In this document: positions 25,022 through 34,315 of the stretch, one piece after another
How positions within the stretch are numbered: the stretch's first letter is position 1
Layout of the letters: each line of letters starts with the position of its first letter
Assembly (NCBI GenBank): GCA_910585545.1
Contig: CAJUFN010000005.1
Coordinates: 82,540-146,539 of the forward strand
Reading direction: 5' to 3'
DNA: 64,000 bases
Source of the DNA: an uncultured Lachnospiraceae bacterium
GTDB taxonomy: Bacteria > Bacillota > Clostridia > Lachnospirales > Lachnospiraceae
The notes under the pieces: model-generated
The model's input: the letters and a program-made list of their open reading frames with translations, nothing else
What the model was told of the DNA's origin: nothing
Database searches by the model: none
Translations under genes and position numbers: made by a program

Positions 25022-25225
25022 ATGAAAAAAACAAAACGTATTTTAGCAATCGCAGGAGTGGTTCTTCTAGTAGCGCTCTATGCAAGCACACTGATTTTTG
25101 CTTTTATAGACCATACAAAATCTCTAGGTCTTTTAAAAGCATCCGTTGCGCTTACCATCATACTTCCGGTTTTGCTTTATGCATATACACTTATATACCG
25201 GCTTTTAAAAAAAGATGATAATTAG
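25022..25225 (+). CDS. Small membrane protein, two predicted TM helices
   Basis: 67 residues. A lysine-rich N-terminus (MKKTKRI) leads into two hydrophobic helices (about 8-28 and 38-58). A short hydrophilic link (DHTKS) joins them and a charged tail (KKDDN) ends the protein. It has a good promoter and an AAAGGA site and is 62 bp upstream of asnA on the same strand. I recognise no family. The promoter and composition support a real gene. Confidence 0.72.
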   Translation: MKKTKRILAIAGVVLLVALYASTLIFAFIDHTKSLGLLKASVALTIILPVLLYAYTLIYRLLKKDDN

Positions 25226-25287
25226 CCTGACAACCATTTAAAGAGAACCCGAAGGACATCAACATTTTTCAGAAAGGAAGTTTTGTT

Positions 25288-26298
25288 ATGGAACACTTAA
25301 CCATCCCTGAGCACTATCATGCTCCTCTTACAATCCGTGAGACAGAAGTTGCCATCAAAGAAGTAAAAGACTTTTTTGAACGCGCTCTTGCAAAATCTTT
25401 ACATTTAACCCGTGTCTCTGCACCACTTTTTGTCACACCGCAAAGCGGATTAAATGACAATTTAAATGGCGTAGAACGCCCAGTCACATTCGGTATCAAA
25501 GAGCAAAACGACGCACCGGCTGAGATTGTCCATTCACTCGCCAAGTGGAAACGTCTTGCATTAAAACATTACGGATTTCATTCCGGAGAAGGTTTATATA
25601 CGGATATGACTGCCATTCGCCGTGATGAAGACACTGACAATATCCATTCCCTTTATGTAGACCAGTGGGATTGGGAAAAAGTAATTTCCCAGGAGGAACG
25701 TAATACAGAGACATTGGAGTACACCGTCCGCAAAGTATATTCTGCTTTAAAAGAAACAGAATGCTATATATCAAGACGTTACAATTACATAGAAAAGATT
25801 CTTCCAGATGATATTTTCTTTATCACCTCTCAGGAACTGGAAGATCTATATCCTAACTGTACCGCCAAAGAACGTGAATACACCATCGCAAAAGCTAAGG
25901 GTGCAGTCTTCATCTCTCAAATAGGCAAAGTTCTCGCATCCGGGGAAAAGCACGATGGCAGAGCTCCTGACTATGACGATTGGGAATTAAACGGTGACAT
26001 CATCGTCTACTATCCGGTACTTGATATTGCTTTGGAACTTTCCTCTATGGGAATCCGCGTAGACGAAGAATCTCTGAAACGCCAGTTAAAAACAGCGGGC
26101 TGTGAAGAGCGCTCAGAACTTGCATTTCAAAAAGCACTGTTAAATCATGAGCTTCCGTATACGATCGGAGGTGGTATCGGTCAGTCCCGTATCTGCATGT
26201 TCTATTTAAGAAAAGCACATATCGGAGAAGTCCAGTCCTCCATCTGGCCAGAAGAGATCATACAAGAAGCATTGGAAAACGGAATTCAGATGCTGTAA
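25288..26298 (+). CDS. asnA: Aspartate--ammonia ligase
   Basis: 336 residues, the ammonia-dependent asparagine synthetase related to class II aminoacyl-tRNA synthetases. Family landmarks include GLNDNLNGVERPV, the DMTAIRRDE motif, YVDQWDWEKVI and the C-terminal GGGIGQSRICMF (class II motif 3). It makes Asn from Asp, ATP and ammonia. GAAAGGAAG lies before the ATG and a strong hairpin follows the stop. Confidence 0.97.
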   Translation: MEHLTIPEHYHAPLTIRETEVAIKEVKDFFERALAKSLHLTRVSAPLFVTPQSGLNDNLNGVERPVTFGIKEQNDAPAEIVHSLAKWKRLALKHYGFHSGEGLYTDMTAIRRDEDTDNIHSLYVDQWDWEKVISQEERNTETLEYTVRKVYSALKETECYISRRYNYIEKILPDDIFFITSQELEDLYPNCTAKEREYTIAKAKGAVFISQIGKVLASGEKHDGRAPDYDDWELNGDIIVYYPVLDIALELSSMGIRVDEESLKRQLKTAGCEERSELAFQKALLNHELPYTIGGGIGQSRICMFYLRKAHIGEVQSSIWPEEIIQEALENGIQML

Positions 26299-26319
26299 AA
26301 TTCTTTACATAAAGAAAAA

Positions 26320-26377
26320 GAACCCTGCTTATATATTGCATATAGAATATTTCTTATGCGATATATAAGCAGGGTTT
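26320..26377 (+). terminator. Long hairpin terminator after asnA
   Basis: AACCCTGCTTATATAT pairs perfectly with ATATATAAGCAGGGTT (16 bp) around a 24-nt loop that itself contains partial pairing. The T-tract is short (TTTAAT). It may also serve the convergent telA gene. Confidence 0.75.
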
Positions 26378-26424
26378 AATCACGTATACTGAACGGTTCC
26401 TATTTTCCTTAGACACCTTGCCGT

Positions 26425-27561
26425 TTATCTTTGAATCTGCAGAAGCTTCGCCTTCAAATCATTCTCAAGACGGTTCATTTCTATTTCCGCCTCATATCTC
26501 TTCTGTTTTCCTTCCTTCTGGATCTTCATTACCTCATCCAGTGTAGAGATCAAGGACTCATTCGTCATTTTTAAGGTTTCCATATCTACAATTCCGCGCT
26601 CGCTTTCTTTTGCCGTTTCAATCGTAGCTGTTTTCAACATTTCCGCATTCTTACGAAGCAGAGCATTCGTCACATCCGTAACTTCTCTTTGCGCCTTAGC
26701 AGCATCTGTAGAATGTGCAATTCCTAGCGCCATTACCATCTGGCTCTTCCAGAGTGGAATTGTATTCACAATGGTGGATTGAATTTTTTCTACCATCTGT
26801 GTATCATTATTTTGTACCATACGAATCTGCGGCGCTGTCTGGATCGAGATTGCTCTTGTAAGCTCTAAGTCGTGGATCTTTTTCTCAAAACGGTTGCAAA
26901 GTCCGTCCAAATCCCTTGCCGCCTGTGCATCTTCCGGCAATTTACTAAGTTCTGCCTTCTGAACCAGTTCTTTTAATTCACCGCAGCGCACTTCTTCTAA
27001 CTTTTTCTTGCCTGCAAGAATATACATAGATAATTCCTTAAAATATGTAAGATTCAGTTCGTACATTTTGTCCAGCACAGCGGAATCTTTCATCAACTGA
27101 ATCTGATGCCCTTCCAGCACCTTGATAATTTTATCAACATTTTCTTCGGCTTTGTCATATTTCGCGCGCATCGCAGTTACTTTATTGGAAGCCTTCTTAA
27201 AAATCCCAAGGAATCCTTTTTCTTCCTCTTCATCGAAACTTTTAAGCTCCGTGACCACACCGGAAAGCAGATCCCCTACTTCTCCAAGATCTTTTGTCTT
27301 CACACTCTCAAGTGTGTCTTGAGAAAAATCCGCCATTTTTTTCTGAGTTCCCGCCCCGTATTGCAGTATCATATTTGAATTTCTAAGATCGATTTGTTTG
27401 GTAAATGATTCCACCATCTGAAGTTCTTCCCGGGATAACACAGTTTCGTCCCATGGTTTTTCCTGCACTTCTACGACTTCCTCTTTTGTCTCCTCTACTG
27501 CTCCAAAAGGATCCAATGTGAGTACCGGCGCGGTATCAAATTCCTTGAAATTATCGTTCAT
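26425..27561 (-). CDS. Toxic anion resistance protein, TelA family
   Basis: 378 residues, long charged helices throughout and no membrane segment. Sections such as ELNLTYFKELSMYILAGKKKLEE and QMVEKIQSTIVNTIPLWKSQMVMALG are characteristic of TelA/KlaA. The name comes from tellurite-resistance plasmids, but the chromosomal copies probably serve envelope stress. It follows the XpaC-like gene by 27 bp, a frequent pairing in Firmicutes. Confidence 0.92.
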   Translation of the reverse strand: MNDNFKEFDTAPVLTLDPFGAVEETKEEVVEVQEKPWDETVLSREELQMVESFTKQIDLRNSNMILQYGAGTQKKMADFSQDTLESVKTKDLGEVGDLLSGVVTELKSFDEEEEKGFLGIFKKASNKVTAMRAKYDKAEENVDKIIKVLEGHQIQLMKDSAVLDKMYELNLTYFKELSMYILAGKKKLEEVRCGELKELVQKAELSKLPEDAQAARDLDGLCNRFEKKIHDLELTRAISIQTAPQIRMVQNNDTQMVEKIQSTIVNTIPLWKSQMVMALGIAHSTDAAKAQREVTDVTNALLRKNAEMLKTATIETAKESERGIVDMETLKMTNESLISTLDEVMKIQKEGKQKRYEAEIEMNRLENDLKAKLLQIQR

Positions 27562-27588
27562 ATTGCTCTTCCTCCTGTTATTATAAAT

Positions 27589-28767
27589 TTAATTAAAATC
27601 TTTTTTCTTTAATCCCTCCTGTGCCAGCATCGTCTTAAGCACAGAAATATCAGATGAGACATCCACTGCCGTATCCTCAAACAGATCATCTAAAAGCATC
27701 ATAAAGGCATCATTCAATGTATCCAGCGTATCTTCAATTTCCTTTTTAGAATTTAAAATATTATTTCCCTGCACCGGCTGTCTGTCTAATTCTTCATATG
27801 CGTTTAAAAGCTTGATCGTCATCGGGAGATAATACTCCATCAATTTCCTGATATCCGATACTTGCTCTGGATGTGCTTCTACACGATCAAAAATTCTCTG
27901 GATTACATTTTCCATCTTCGATATCTTCTTAGAAATCTCTTCTCCCGGAATAGCATCATTACTCGCATGGATTTTTCGAATGTACTCTTCTCCTTCTGCA
28001 ATCACTTTCATTCCGTCTTTTCCAAGCGTACTTTCTCTTTGCCTGTCCTGATCCTGCCTTTGCACTTCACTTTGGCGCATTTTTTGATATTCTCCATAGG
28101 TAGCATGATCTGCGATAAAATATCTCTCCTGCTCGTCAATATGTCCTTGCAGAAACCATCCTTTCCGAATCATTTTCAAAAGGTCTTTCCCGATATAGGA
28201 TTTGGACTTTCCTATTGCCTTGCTTAGTTCCTCAATCTCGCAAAACTTACGCCCTCCCAGCCTTTTTACATATTTTTCGAAACGTTTTGCCTTTCCGTAA
28301 CTGTTTCCTCCTACGATTCCTATTACAGCTGCAATCGCAGCAAATACAAGAAATACTATGACCGCCGGCATCCTCGGAACTCCCGGCTCCTCGAACCCAA
28401 ATAGAGCAACTATAAGAGAGCCGAATGTCCAAAACCCTGCAAACATACCTCCTGCAACCATTGCCAGAAACCCCAAATTTTTAATCTGGCCTGTCCTTTT
28501 GTATAAAGCCGGAGCATGAAATTGCGCTCCTTGGTTCATTTGATTTTCCGCCTTCATCTGACTTGTCCGCCGCCTTTGTTCTTCCCACGCCTCTCTCATT
28601 TGATTAGTATGATATTCGGCGCTTTCCATCCCACGTCCTGCCATATAAATCGTATTGTTAATGGTATTTCTCACCGTCTCATTCAATCTTCGAAAATCCT
28701 GTGAATCCACTGCATCTTGTACCGTGTTACGAATCATATCCCCAATATTTTCCCAGTCATTTCTCAA
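27589..28767 (-). CDS. XpaC-like protein (5-bromo-4-chloroindolyl phosphate hydrolysis family)
   Basis: About 392 residues from a TTG codon at 28767, giving (M)RNDWENIGDMIRNTV. This start is chosen because GGGAGG lies 8 nt upstream and a -10 hexamer TATAAT lies at 28803-28808, inside the longer frame. Residues about 105-170 hold two membrane helices. The rest is a C-terminal helical XpaC domain with repeated arginine and glutamine-rich stretches. It is paired with telA downstream. The activity behind the family name has not been tied to a physiological reaction. Confidence 0.85.
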   Translation of the reverse strand: MRNDWENIGDMIRNTVQDAVDSQDFRRLNETVRNTINNTIYMAGRGMESAEYHTNQMREAWEEQRRRTSQMKAENQMNQGAQFHAPALYKRTGQIKNLGFLAMVAGGMFAGFWTFGSLIVALFGFEEPGVPRMPAVIVFLVFAAIAAVIGIVGGNSYGKAKRFEKYVKRLGGRKFCEIEELSKAIGKSKSYIGKDLLKMIRKGWFLQGHIDEQERYFIADHATYGEYQKMRQSEVQRQDQDRQRESTLGKDGMKVIAEGEEYIRKIHASNDAIPGEEISKKISKMENVIQRIFDRVEAHPEQVSDIRKLMEYYLPMTIKLLNAYEELDRQPVQGNNILNSKKEIEDTLDTLNDAFMMLLDDLFEDTAVDVSSDISVLKTMLAQEGLKKKDFN

Positions 28768-28844
28768 AGTAACTACCTCCCTGCCACAGACATATTCTGT
28801 TTCTATTATACTCTCTCTTCCAACTTTATGCAAAGTAAACTTGG

Positions 28845-30416
28845 TTACATAAGCGGTGCGACCAAGCGAAGTATCTGCCCGCATGCCTTATTGACAAAAT
28901 TTCTATGTTTCACTTCTGAAACTGATACTTTATGACATTTTGCAAGCGTATGCTGAAAATCTCTTTCAATGTCATCTACCACCCTGTTATGATAGATAAA
29001 CACACCACATTCAAAATGCAGATACAGACTCCGGTAATCCAGATTAATGGTACCAACAGTCGCCGTATCATCATCAGACACAAATACTTTCGCGTGCACA
29101 AATCCCGGAGTATATTCATATATCTGAACTCCTGCTTCAAGCAACTCTTCATAATAAGTTTTTGCTAGTGCAAACGCATACTTTTTATCCGGAATATGCG
29201 GCATGATAATAATCACTTCGATCCCGCTCTTTGCCGTACGCGTAAGTGTGGTAAGCATCTCATTATCCAATATCAAATACGGTGTCATAATATGCACATA
29301 TTTTTTCGCATGATTCAAAATATGGAAATAGACTTCTTCCCCCACATTTTCATTGTCAAACGGACTGTCTCCATACGGTATTACATATCCGAATTCCCGT
29401 TTAAGCTCCTCACTTTTTTTCACCAGATATTTCCCATAGAATTCCGGCTGCTTTTCGCTGACATTCCACATCTGTAAGAATAATATCGTAAGACTTCTAA
29501 CCGCATCCCCTTTTAACATTACCGCGGTATCCTTCCAATGACCAAACCTTTCTTTACGATTTATGTATTCATCTCCCAGATTAATTCCGCCAGTAAAACC
29601 AACCTTACCGTCAATCACGCATATTTTGCGATGGTCTCTATTGTTCTGCTGTGTAGAGAGCACTGGTTTGACTGGATTAAACATCTTACATTTAATTCCT
29701 TTTTCCTTTAACTTCTCAGGATAATGATATGGAAGCATGGAAATGCTGCACATACCGTCATACATAAAGCGGACTTCAACGCCTTCAGCCGCCTTGTATT
29801 CCAGAATTCCCCTTATTTTATCCCACATATAGCTTTTTTCTACAATAAAATACTCCATGAAAATGAAATGTTCTGCTTTCTTCAACTCTCTTAACAATAC
29901 CGGAAATTTATCATCCCCCAAAGGGAAATATTCGATTGCAGTATTCCGATATGTCGGAAACCCAAGCTGATTATACAGATAATAGGAAAGATTAGCATTC
30001 GCCGGCTTATTTATCCTCAATGCATCTACGATCTGCCTGTCCTGACTTAAATATTCTCTCGTTTCTACCCTCAGGCTATCTAATCTCGCCTCCATCGCCT
30101 TCGTACCAATTTGAAACTTTGCGAAAAGATAAAATATCGTTCCGAAAACAGGGAATACCAATATACATAAAATCCACGTTATTTTAAATGCCGGATTCCC
30201 CTTTTGATTAATAATATAAATCACAACTCCAGTACTAACCAAAAATAAGACTGCATAAATTGGTATTACGAAATTTCTCAGATAAGTTACAAGGCCAACC
30301 ATCATAGCGAATTGGATCAGCACCAAAATCACTACAACTGCCGTACGGCCAAATACAACCTGAAGTGCTCCTCTTTTTGCTTTTTGCGCAGTATCTACTG
30401 CTTTTTGTCTTCTCAT
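28845..30416 (-). CDS. cls: Cardiolipin synthase, phospholipase D family
   Basis: 523 residues. Two to three N-terminal membrane helices (about 24-95) precede two HKD domains: His262, Lys264 and Asp269 in DHRKICVIDG, and a second at about residue 440 in HAKVFVSDDDTATVGTINLD. It joins two phosphatidylglycerol molecules to form cardiolipin at the membrane. Length is that of bacterial Cls. It is the first gene of a minus-strand group with XpaC and TelA, though those have their own promoter. Confidence 0.93.
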   Translation of the reverse strand: MRRQKAVDTAQKAKRGALQVVFGRTAVVVILVLIQFAMMVGLVTYLRNFVIPIYAVLFLVSTGVVIYIINQKGNPAFKITWILCILVFPVFGTIFYLFAKFQIGTKAMEARLDSLRVETREYLSQDRQIVDALRINKPANANLSYYLYNQLGFPTYRNTAIEYFPLGDDKFPVLLRELKKAEHFIFMEYFIVEKSYMWDKIRGILEYKAAEGVEVRFMYDGMCSISMLPYHYPEKLKEKGIKCKMFNPVKPVLSTQQNNRDHRKICVIDGKVGFTGGINLGDEYINRKERFGHWKDTAVMLKGDAVRSLTILFLQMWNVSEKQPEFYGKYLVKKSEELKREFGYVIPYGDSPFDNENVGEEVYFHILNHAKKYVHIMTPYLILDNEMLTTLTRTAKSGIEVIIIMPHIPDKKYAFALAKTYYEELLEAGVQIYEYTPGFVHAKVFVSDDDTATVGTINLDYRSLYLHFECGVFIYHNRVVDDIERDFQHTLAKCHKVSVSEVKHRNFVNKACGQILRLVAPLM

Positions 30417-30492
30417 TTTTTCACATCCTTTATGCTACACAAGTTTAGCACAAACTCCTGCTTTTCTCAAGCTATGGAGCATACTAAAAAAC

Positions 30493-30523
30493 ATCCCTGG
30501 CATGTTTTCTTCATGCCAGGGAT
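30493..30523 (-). terminator. Terminator after glnS
   Basis: A 12-bp perfect stem, ATCCCTGGCATG with CATGCCAGGGAT, followed by GTTTTTT on the minus strand. Confidence 0.9.
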
Positions 30524-30535
30524 TGTTTTAAATCT

Positions 30536-32212
30536 CTATTTCGGTAATTTAAAAGAACTCTTCAATGATACAATGCGGTTGAATACAAGTGCTTCCGGTT
30601 TGGAGTCTTTTGCATCGATACAGTAATATCCGTTACGCACAAACTGATAACTGTCATACGCTTTCGCATTTTCAAAACTTGGCTCTAAATACGCTTCCTT
30701 GATGATCTGAAGTGAATTTGGATTCAGATTCAAAGAGCCATCCTCTTTATTGTATACTCCTTTTTCCTCGTCTACAATATTCTCATAGAGACGCACTTCT
30801 GCTTTTACAGCATATGGCGCCGGAACCCAATGGATTGTTCCTTTCACCTTACGTCCGGTAAATCCGCTTCCGCATTTTGTCTCCGGATCATAAGTACAAT
30901 GAATCTCTGTCACATTTCCATCTTCATCTTTTACAAAGCTTTCGCATTTGACAAAATATGCATGCATCAGACGCACTTCGTTACCTGGGAATAAACGGAA
31001 GTATTTCTTTGGCGGCTCTTCCATAAAGTCTTCTCTTTCAATATACAGCTCCCTGCAAAACGGTACTTTACGAGAACCTAATTCTTCGTTTTCAAGATTG
31101 TTTGCCACATCAAGATATTCCACTTGTCCTTCAGGGTAATTATCAATCACGAGCTTAATCGGATCAAGGACTGCCATCATACGTGGCTTTTTCATCTTTA
31201 AGTCCTCACGGATACAGTATTCAAGCATGGCATAATCTACAGAGCTGTTACTCTTGGATACGCCGCACAGATCCACAAACATCTTAAGGGACTCTGGTGT
31301 GAATCCTCTTCTACGAAGCGCTGCAATCGATACCAATCTTGGATCATCCCATCCGTCTACAATGCCATCCTCTACTAATTTCTTAATATAACGCTTTCCG
31401 GTAACTACATTCGTAAGATACATTTTGGCAAACTCAATCTGTCTTGGCGGATGATCAAATTCGCACTCTCTTACTACCCAGTCATAAAGCGGTCTATGGT
31501 CTTCAAACTCCAACGTACAGATAGAGTGTGTGATTTTCTCCACTGCATCTTCGATTGGATGAGCAAAATCATACATCGGATAAATGCACCATTTATCACC
31601 TGTATTATGATGACTCATATGAGCCACACGGTAAATAACCGGGTCACGCATATTCATGTTTGGCGAGGCCATATCTATTTTGGCACGCAGCACATGACTT
31701 CCATCCGGAAAATCTCCGTTTTTCATCTTCTCAAACAATTCCAGGTTCTCTTCTATACTTCTTTCGCGGTATGGACTATTTTTTCCCGGCTCTGTTAAAC
31801 TTCCTCTGTATTCACGGATCTCGTCTGCGCTCAATTCGCACACGAATGCTTTCCCTTTCTTAATTAGTTTTACAGCACACTCATACATAATGTCAAAATA
31901 ATCAGACGCAAAGTAAAGATGTTCTCCCCAGTTTGCTCCAAGCCACTGAATATCTTCTTTAATAGACTCTACGAATTCCATCTTTTCTTTCGTAGGATTG
32001 GTGTCGTCAAAACGCATATGAAATGTTCCGTTATATTTCTGCGCCAATCCATAATTCAAAAGAATGGACTTAGCATGTCCGATATGAAGGTAGCCGTTTG
32101 GCTCCGGCGGAAATCTCGTGCAGACATTGTCATATACGCCCTCTGCCAGATCTTTATCTATCTCCTGTTCAATAAAATTCTTTGATACTATTTCATTCTC
32201 CATGGTTGCCAT
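30536..32212 (-). CDS. glnS: Glutamine--tRNA ligase
   Basis: 558 residues, a class Ic synthetase. The HIGH-type motif YLHIGHAKS is near residue 42, with RFPPEPNG just before it. The KMSKS region appears as GVSKSNSSVDYAML. A complete C-terminal anticodon-binding beta-barrel domain follows. The ATG at 32212 has AGGAGG at good spacing. Most Firmicutes make Gln-tRNA through GatCAB, so a GlnRS marks the clostridial lineages that acquired one. A separate leader hairpin precedes the gene. Confidence 0.95.
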   Translation of the reverse strand: MATMENEIVSKNFIEQEIDKDLAEGVYDNVCTRFPPEPNGYLHIGHAKSILLNYGLAQKYNGTFHMRFDDTNPTKEKMEFVESIKEDIQWLGANWGEHLYFASDYFDIMYECAVKLIKKGKAFVCELSADEIREYRGSLTEPGKNSPYRERSIEENLELFEKMKNGDFPDGSHVLRAKIDMASPNMNMRDPVIYRVAHMSHHNTGDKWCIYPMYDFAHPIEDAVEKITHSICTLEFEDHRPLYDWVVRECEFDHPPRQIEFAKMYLTNVVTGKRYIKKLVEDGIVDGWDDPRLVSIAALRRRGFTPESLKMFVDLCGVSKSNSSVDYAMLEYCIREDLKMKKPRMMAVLDPIKLVIDNYPEGQVEYLDVANNLENEELGSRKVPFCRELYIEREDFMEEPPKKYFRLFPGNEVRLMHAYFVKCESFVKDEDGNVTEIHCTYDPETKCGSGFTGRKVKGTIHWVPAPYAVKAEVRLYENIVDEEKGVYNKEDGSLNLNPNSLQIIKEAYLEPSFENAKAYDSYQFVRNGYYCIDAKDSKPEALVFNRIVSLKSSFKLPK

Positions 32213-32243
32213 AAGCTGACCTCCTAATTTATTTTCAAATAAA

Positions 32244-32272
32244 GTAAAAAAGAATTCTGCAAAGCAGAATTC
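32244..32272 (-). terminator. Hairpin terminator in the glnS leader
   Basis: A 9-bp perfect stem GAATTCTGC with GCAGAATTC, followed by TTTTTTA on the minus strand. It lies between the tRNA-Thr terminator and the glnS ribosome site. It either isolates the two genes or attenuates glnS. Confidence 0.75.
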
Positions 32273-32308
32273 TCCGCCTGTGGCGAGTTGTTTCCTATGA
32301 ACTAAAAT

Positions 32309-32327
32309 ACCCCCTTATTCGGGAGTA
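32309..32327 (-). terminator. Terminator of tRNA-Thr
   Basis: TACTCCC pairs with GGGGGTA across a 5-7-nt loop, then TTTTAG on the minus strand, just past the tRNA 3' end. Confidence 0.7.
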
Positions 32328-32330
32328 AAA

Positions 32331-32403
32331 AGCTGCCTAGCGGACTTGAACCGCCGACCTCCGCCTTACCAAGGCGACGCTCTACCTACTGAGCCAAGGC
32401 AGC
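32331..32403 (-). tRNA. tRNA-Thr, anticodon GGT
   Basis: 73 nt. The acceptor stem GCTGCCT pairs with AGGCAGC, discriminator T. The anticodon stem TCGCC/GGCGG surrounds loop TTGGTAA, giving anticodon GGT. The T-arm is GGCGG-TTCAAGT-CCGCT. CCA is not encoded. Confidence 0.94.
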
Positions 32404-32451
32404 ACATCGGCTATATGATTGCCAACGTGTATAATATACAATATTTAACTG

Positions 32452-33078
32452 CTAGTTGTCAATTGTTTCTTGCAAAATTTCCTGTACTTTTGCTTTTATT
32501 CTCTGTAATGCATTATCTACCGCCTTCGGGCTCTTATCTATAAATCTGGCAATTTTCTGATAATCCATTCCCAAAAGATGTAAATACAATACGCGCCCTT
32601 CCAGATCGCTTAATCTTTCTTCCAGCCTCGCTTCTATCAATTCCATATATTCCTTATCCAAAAGCAATGTTTCCGGATTATTTTCTTTTATTGGTTCAAT
32701 ACTCTCGATAAGCGGCGCGCTCTTTTCTTCCTGATTCGTCTCGCCTGCCTCATACAAAGATATATAGGAATTCAAAGGCATATGTTTTTTTCGTTTGGAA
32801 GCTTCAATCGCCGAATATATCTGTCTTGATATGCAAAGCCGGGCAAAGCTCTCAAATGAAACTCCCTGTTTTATGTCATAGTCTCTTACTGCTTTGAAAA
32901 GTCCGATCATCCCCTCCTGGATAAGATCATCATTTTCTCCGCCAATCAAAAACATCGCCTTCGCCCTCTTGCGGACAAGGTGTTTATATTTCTCCATAAT
33001 GTAATCGGTAATCTCACTCTCGCCGTTTCTTAAAGCCACAATCAATTGTTCATCTGTCATTTGATCATATCGTTTCAT
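32452..33078 (-). CDS. sigH: Sporulation sigma factor SigH
   Basis: 208 residues, sigma-70 family. Region 2 is visible as NDDLIQEGMIGLFKAVRDYD and FARLCISRQIYSAIEASKRKK. Region 4 has the helix-turn-helix YQKIARFIDKSPKAVDNALQRIKAK. Sequence and position after rlmB match sigma-H, which starts the sporulation programme. With the GerA protein this supports a spore-forming host. It is the last gene of the ispF-cysS-mrnC-rlmB run. Confidence 0.94.
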   Translation of the reverse strand: MKRYDQMTDEQLIVALRNGESEITDYIMEKYKHLVRKRAKAMFLIGGENDDLIQEGMIGLFKAVRDYDIKQGVSFESFARLCISRQIYSAIEASKRKKHMPLNSYISLYEAGETNQEEKSAPLIESIEPIKENNPETLLLDKEYMELIEARLEERLSDLEGRVLYLHLLGMDYQKIARFIDKSPKAVDNALQRIKAKVQEILQETIDN

Positions 33079-33108
33079 ATTTCCACCACTTTTTACACTG
33101 TTATTCCA

Positions 33109-33870
33109 TTATTTCCTCACCATACGCTGACGCACGATCTCATAGGCAAGTACTCCTGCCGCTACAGAAGCATTCAAAGAATCTATATCGCCCTTCATCG
33201 GAATCGAAGCTGTAAAATCACATTTTTCTTTTACCAGTCTTCCCACTCCTTCGCCTTCATTACCGATCACCATCCCAATCGGTCCGGTTAAATTCAAATC
33301 ATACATCGTCTCTCCACCCATATCTGCACAGACAAACCAAAGTCCTCTTTCTTTTAATTCTTCCATCGTCTTGACAAGATTCGTTACTTTCGCTACAGGT
33401 GTATAATTTAACGCTCCCGCTGAAGTTTTAGCCACGGTAGCCGTAAGCCCTGCTGCCCTTCTTTTGGGAATGATCACCCCATGTGCCCCTGCAAGATTTG
33501 CAGTACGGATAATAGCTCCAAGATTATGTGGATCTTCGATGTTATCAAGCAATATTAAAAATGGATCTTCCCCTTTTTCCTTTGCCAGTGCAAGCATATC
33601 TTCTATATTTGAATATTCATATGCCGCACCATGCGCAATCACACCTTGATGCTTCTTTGTCTCGGAAAGCTGGTCCAATCTTTCCTTCGTCACAAAATTC
33701 AGGATCGTGTCATGCTTTTTTGCTTCTCTTACGATGGTTCTTATCGGTCCGTCCTGACAGCCATCCAAAATATAAACCTTATCAATTGGTTTTCCCGACC
33801 TAAATGCCTCCAACACCGCATTACGTCCTTCTATCACGATTTTCTCACTATTCACTATGTTCTGTTCCAT
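33109..33870 (-). CDS. rlmB: 23S rRNA (guanosine-2'-O-)-methyltransferase RlmB
   Basis: 253 residues from the ATG at 33870 behind GGAGG. An N-terminal substrate-binding domain (VIEGRNAVLEAF) leads into the SpoU/TrmH knotted domain, whose three motifs are ILLDNIEDPHNLGAIIRTA, IGNEGEGVGRLV and IPMKGDIDSLNASVAAGV. It methylates G2251 in the peptidyl-transferase centre. It overlaps mrnC by 23 bp, as usual in Firmicutes. Confidence 0.95.
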   Translation of the reverse strand: MEQNIVNSEKIVIEGRNAVLEAFRSGKPIDKVYILDGCQDGPIRTIVREAKKHDTILNFVTKERLDQLSETKKHQGVIAHGAAYEYSNIEDMLALAKEKGEDPFLILLDNIEDPHNLGAIIRTANLAGAHGVIIPKRRAAGLTATVAKTSAGALNYTPVAKVTNLVKTMEELKERGLWFVCADMGGETMYDLNLTGPIGMVIGNEGEGVGRLVKEKCDFTASIPMKGDIDSLNASVAAGVLAYEIVRQRMVRK

Positions 33871-34315
33871 CTGTTTTTTCCTCCAGACTCTCCAATCCAA
33901 CTTTTACCAAATCTACAATCCTTTTATATTCCTTTTTCAGATACAAATATCCTATAACAGCTTCAAACCCTGTCGCTCTTCTGTAATCCGTCACAGACTG
34001 ATTTTTTGCCGGTGATACCGACTTGGCATTCCTTCCCCGTTTGTATACCGCATGTTCTTCCTCAGTCAGTACATTTTGCATGGTTCTCATCATCTTAGAC
34101 TGTGCCGCTGCCTGTACATAAGTGCTTGTCTCCTGATGAAGTTTCTGTACCGGTCGGTTTCCTTTGCTGACAACCAGACTCTTTATAATCAGATCATATA
34201 TACAATCTCCTATATACGCCAATGTAAGAGGTGAATAGCTGCCCGCATCCACCTCTTGCATATGAAATACTTCCCGCATATAAGATTCCAGTTCAAATCC
34301 TACGCTCTTTTCCAT
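33848..34315 (-). CDS. mrnC: Mini-ribonuclease 3
   Basis: 155 residues: an RNase III catalytic domain without the dsRNA-binding domain, which matures the 23S rRNA ends. The active-site segment LAYIGDCIYDLIIK (residues about 29-42) and the late acidic residues of YRRATGFEAVIGYLYL are present. It overlaps cysS by 16 bp and rlmB by 23 bp in the conserved cysS-mrnC-rlmB order. Confidence 0.95.
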   Translation of the reverse strand: MEKSVGFELESYMREVFHMQEVDAGSYSPLTLAYIGDCIYDLIIKSLVVSKGNRPVQKLHQETSTYVQAAAQSKMMRTMQNVLTEEEHAVYKRGRNAKSVSPAKNQSVTDYRRATGFEAVIGYLYLKKEYKRIVDLVKVGLESLEEKTDGTEHSE

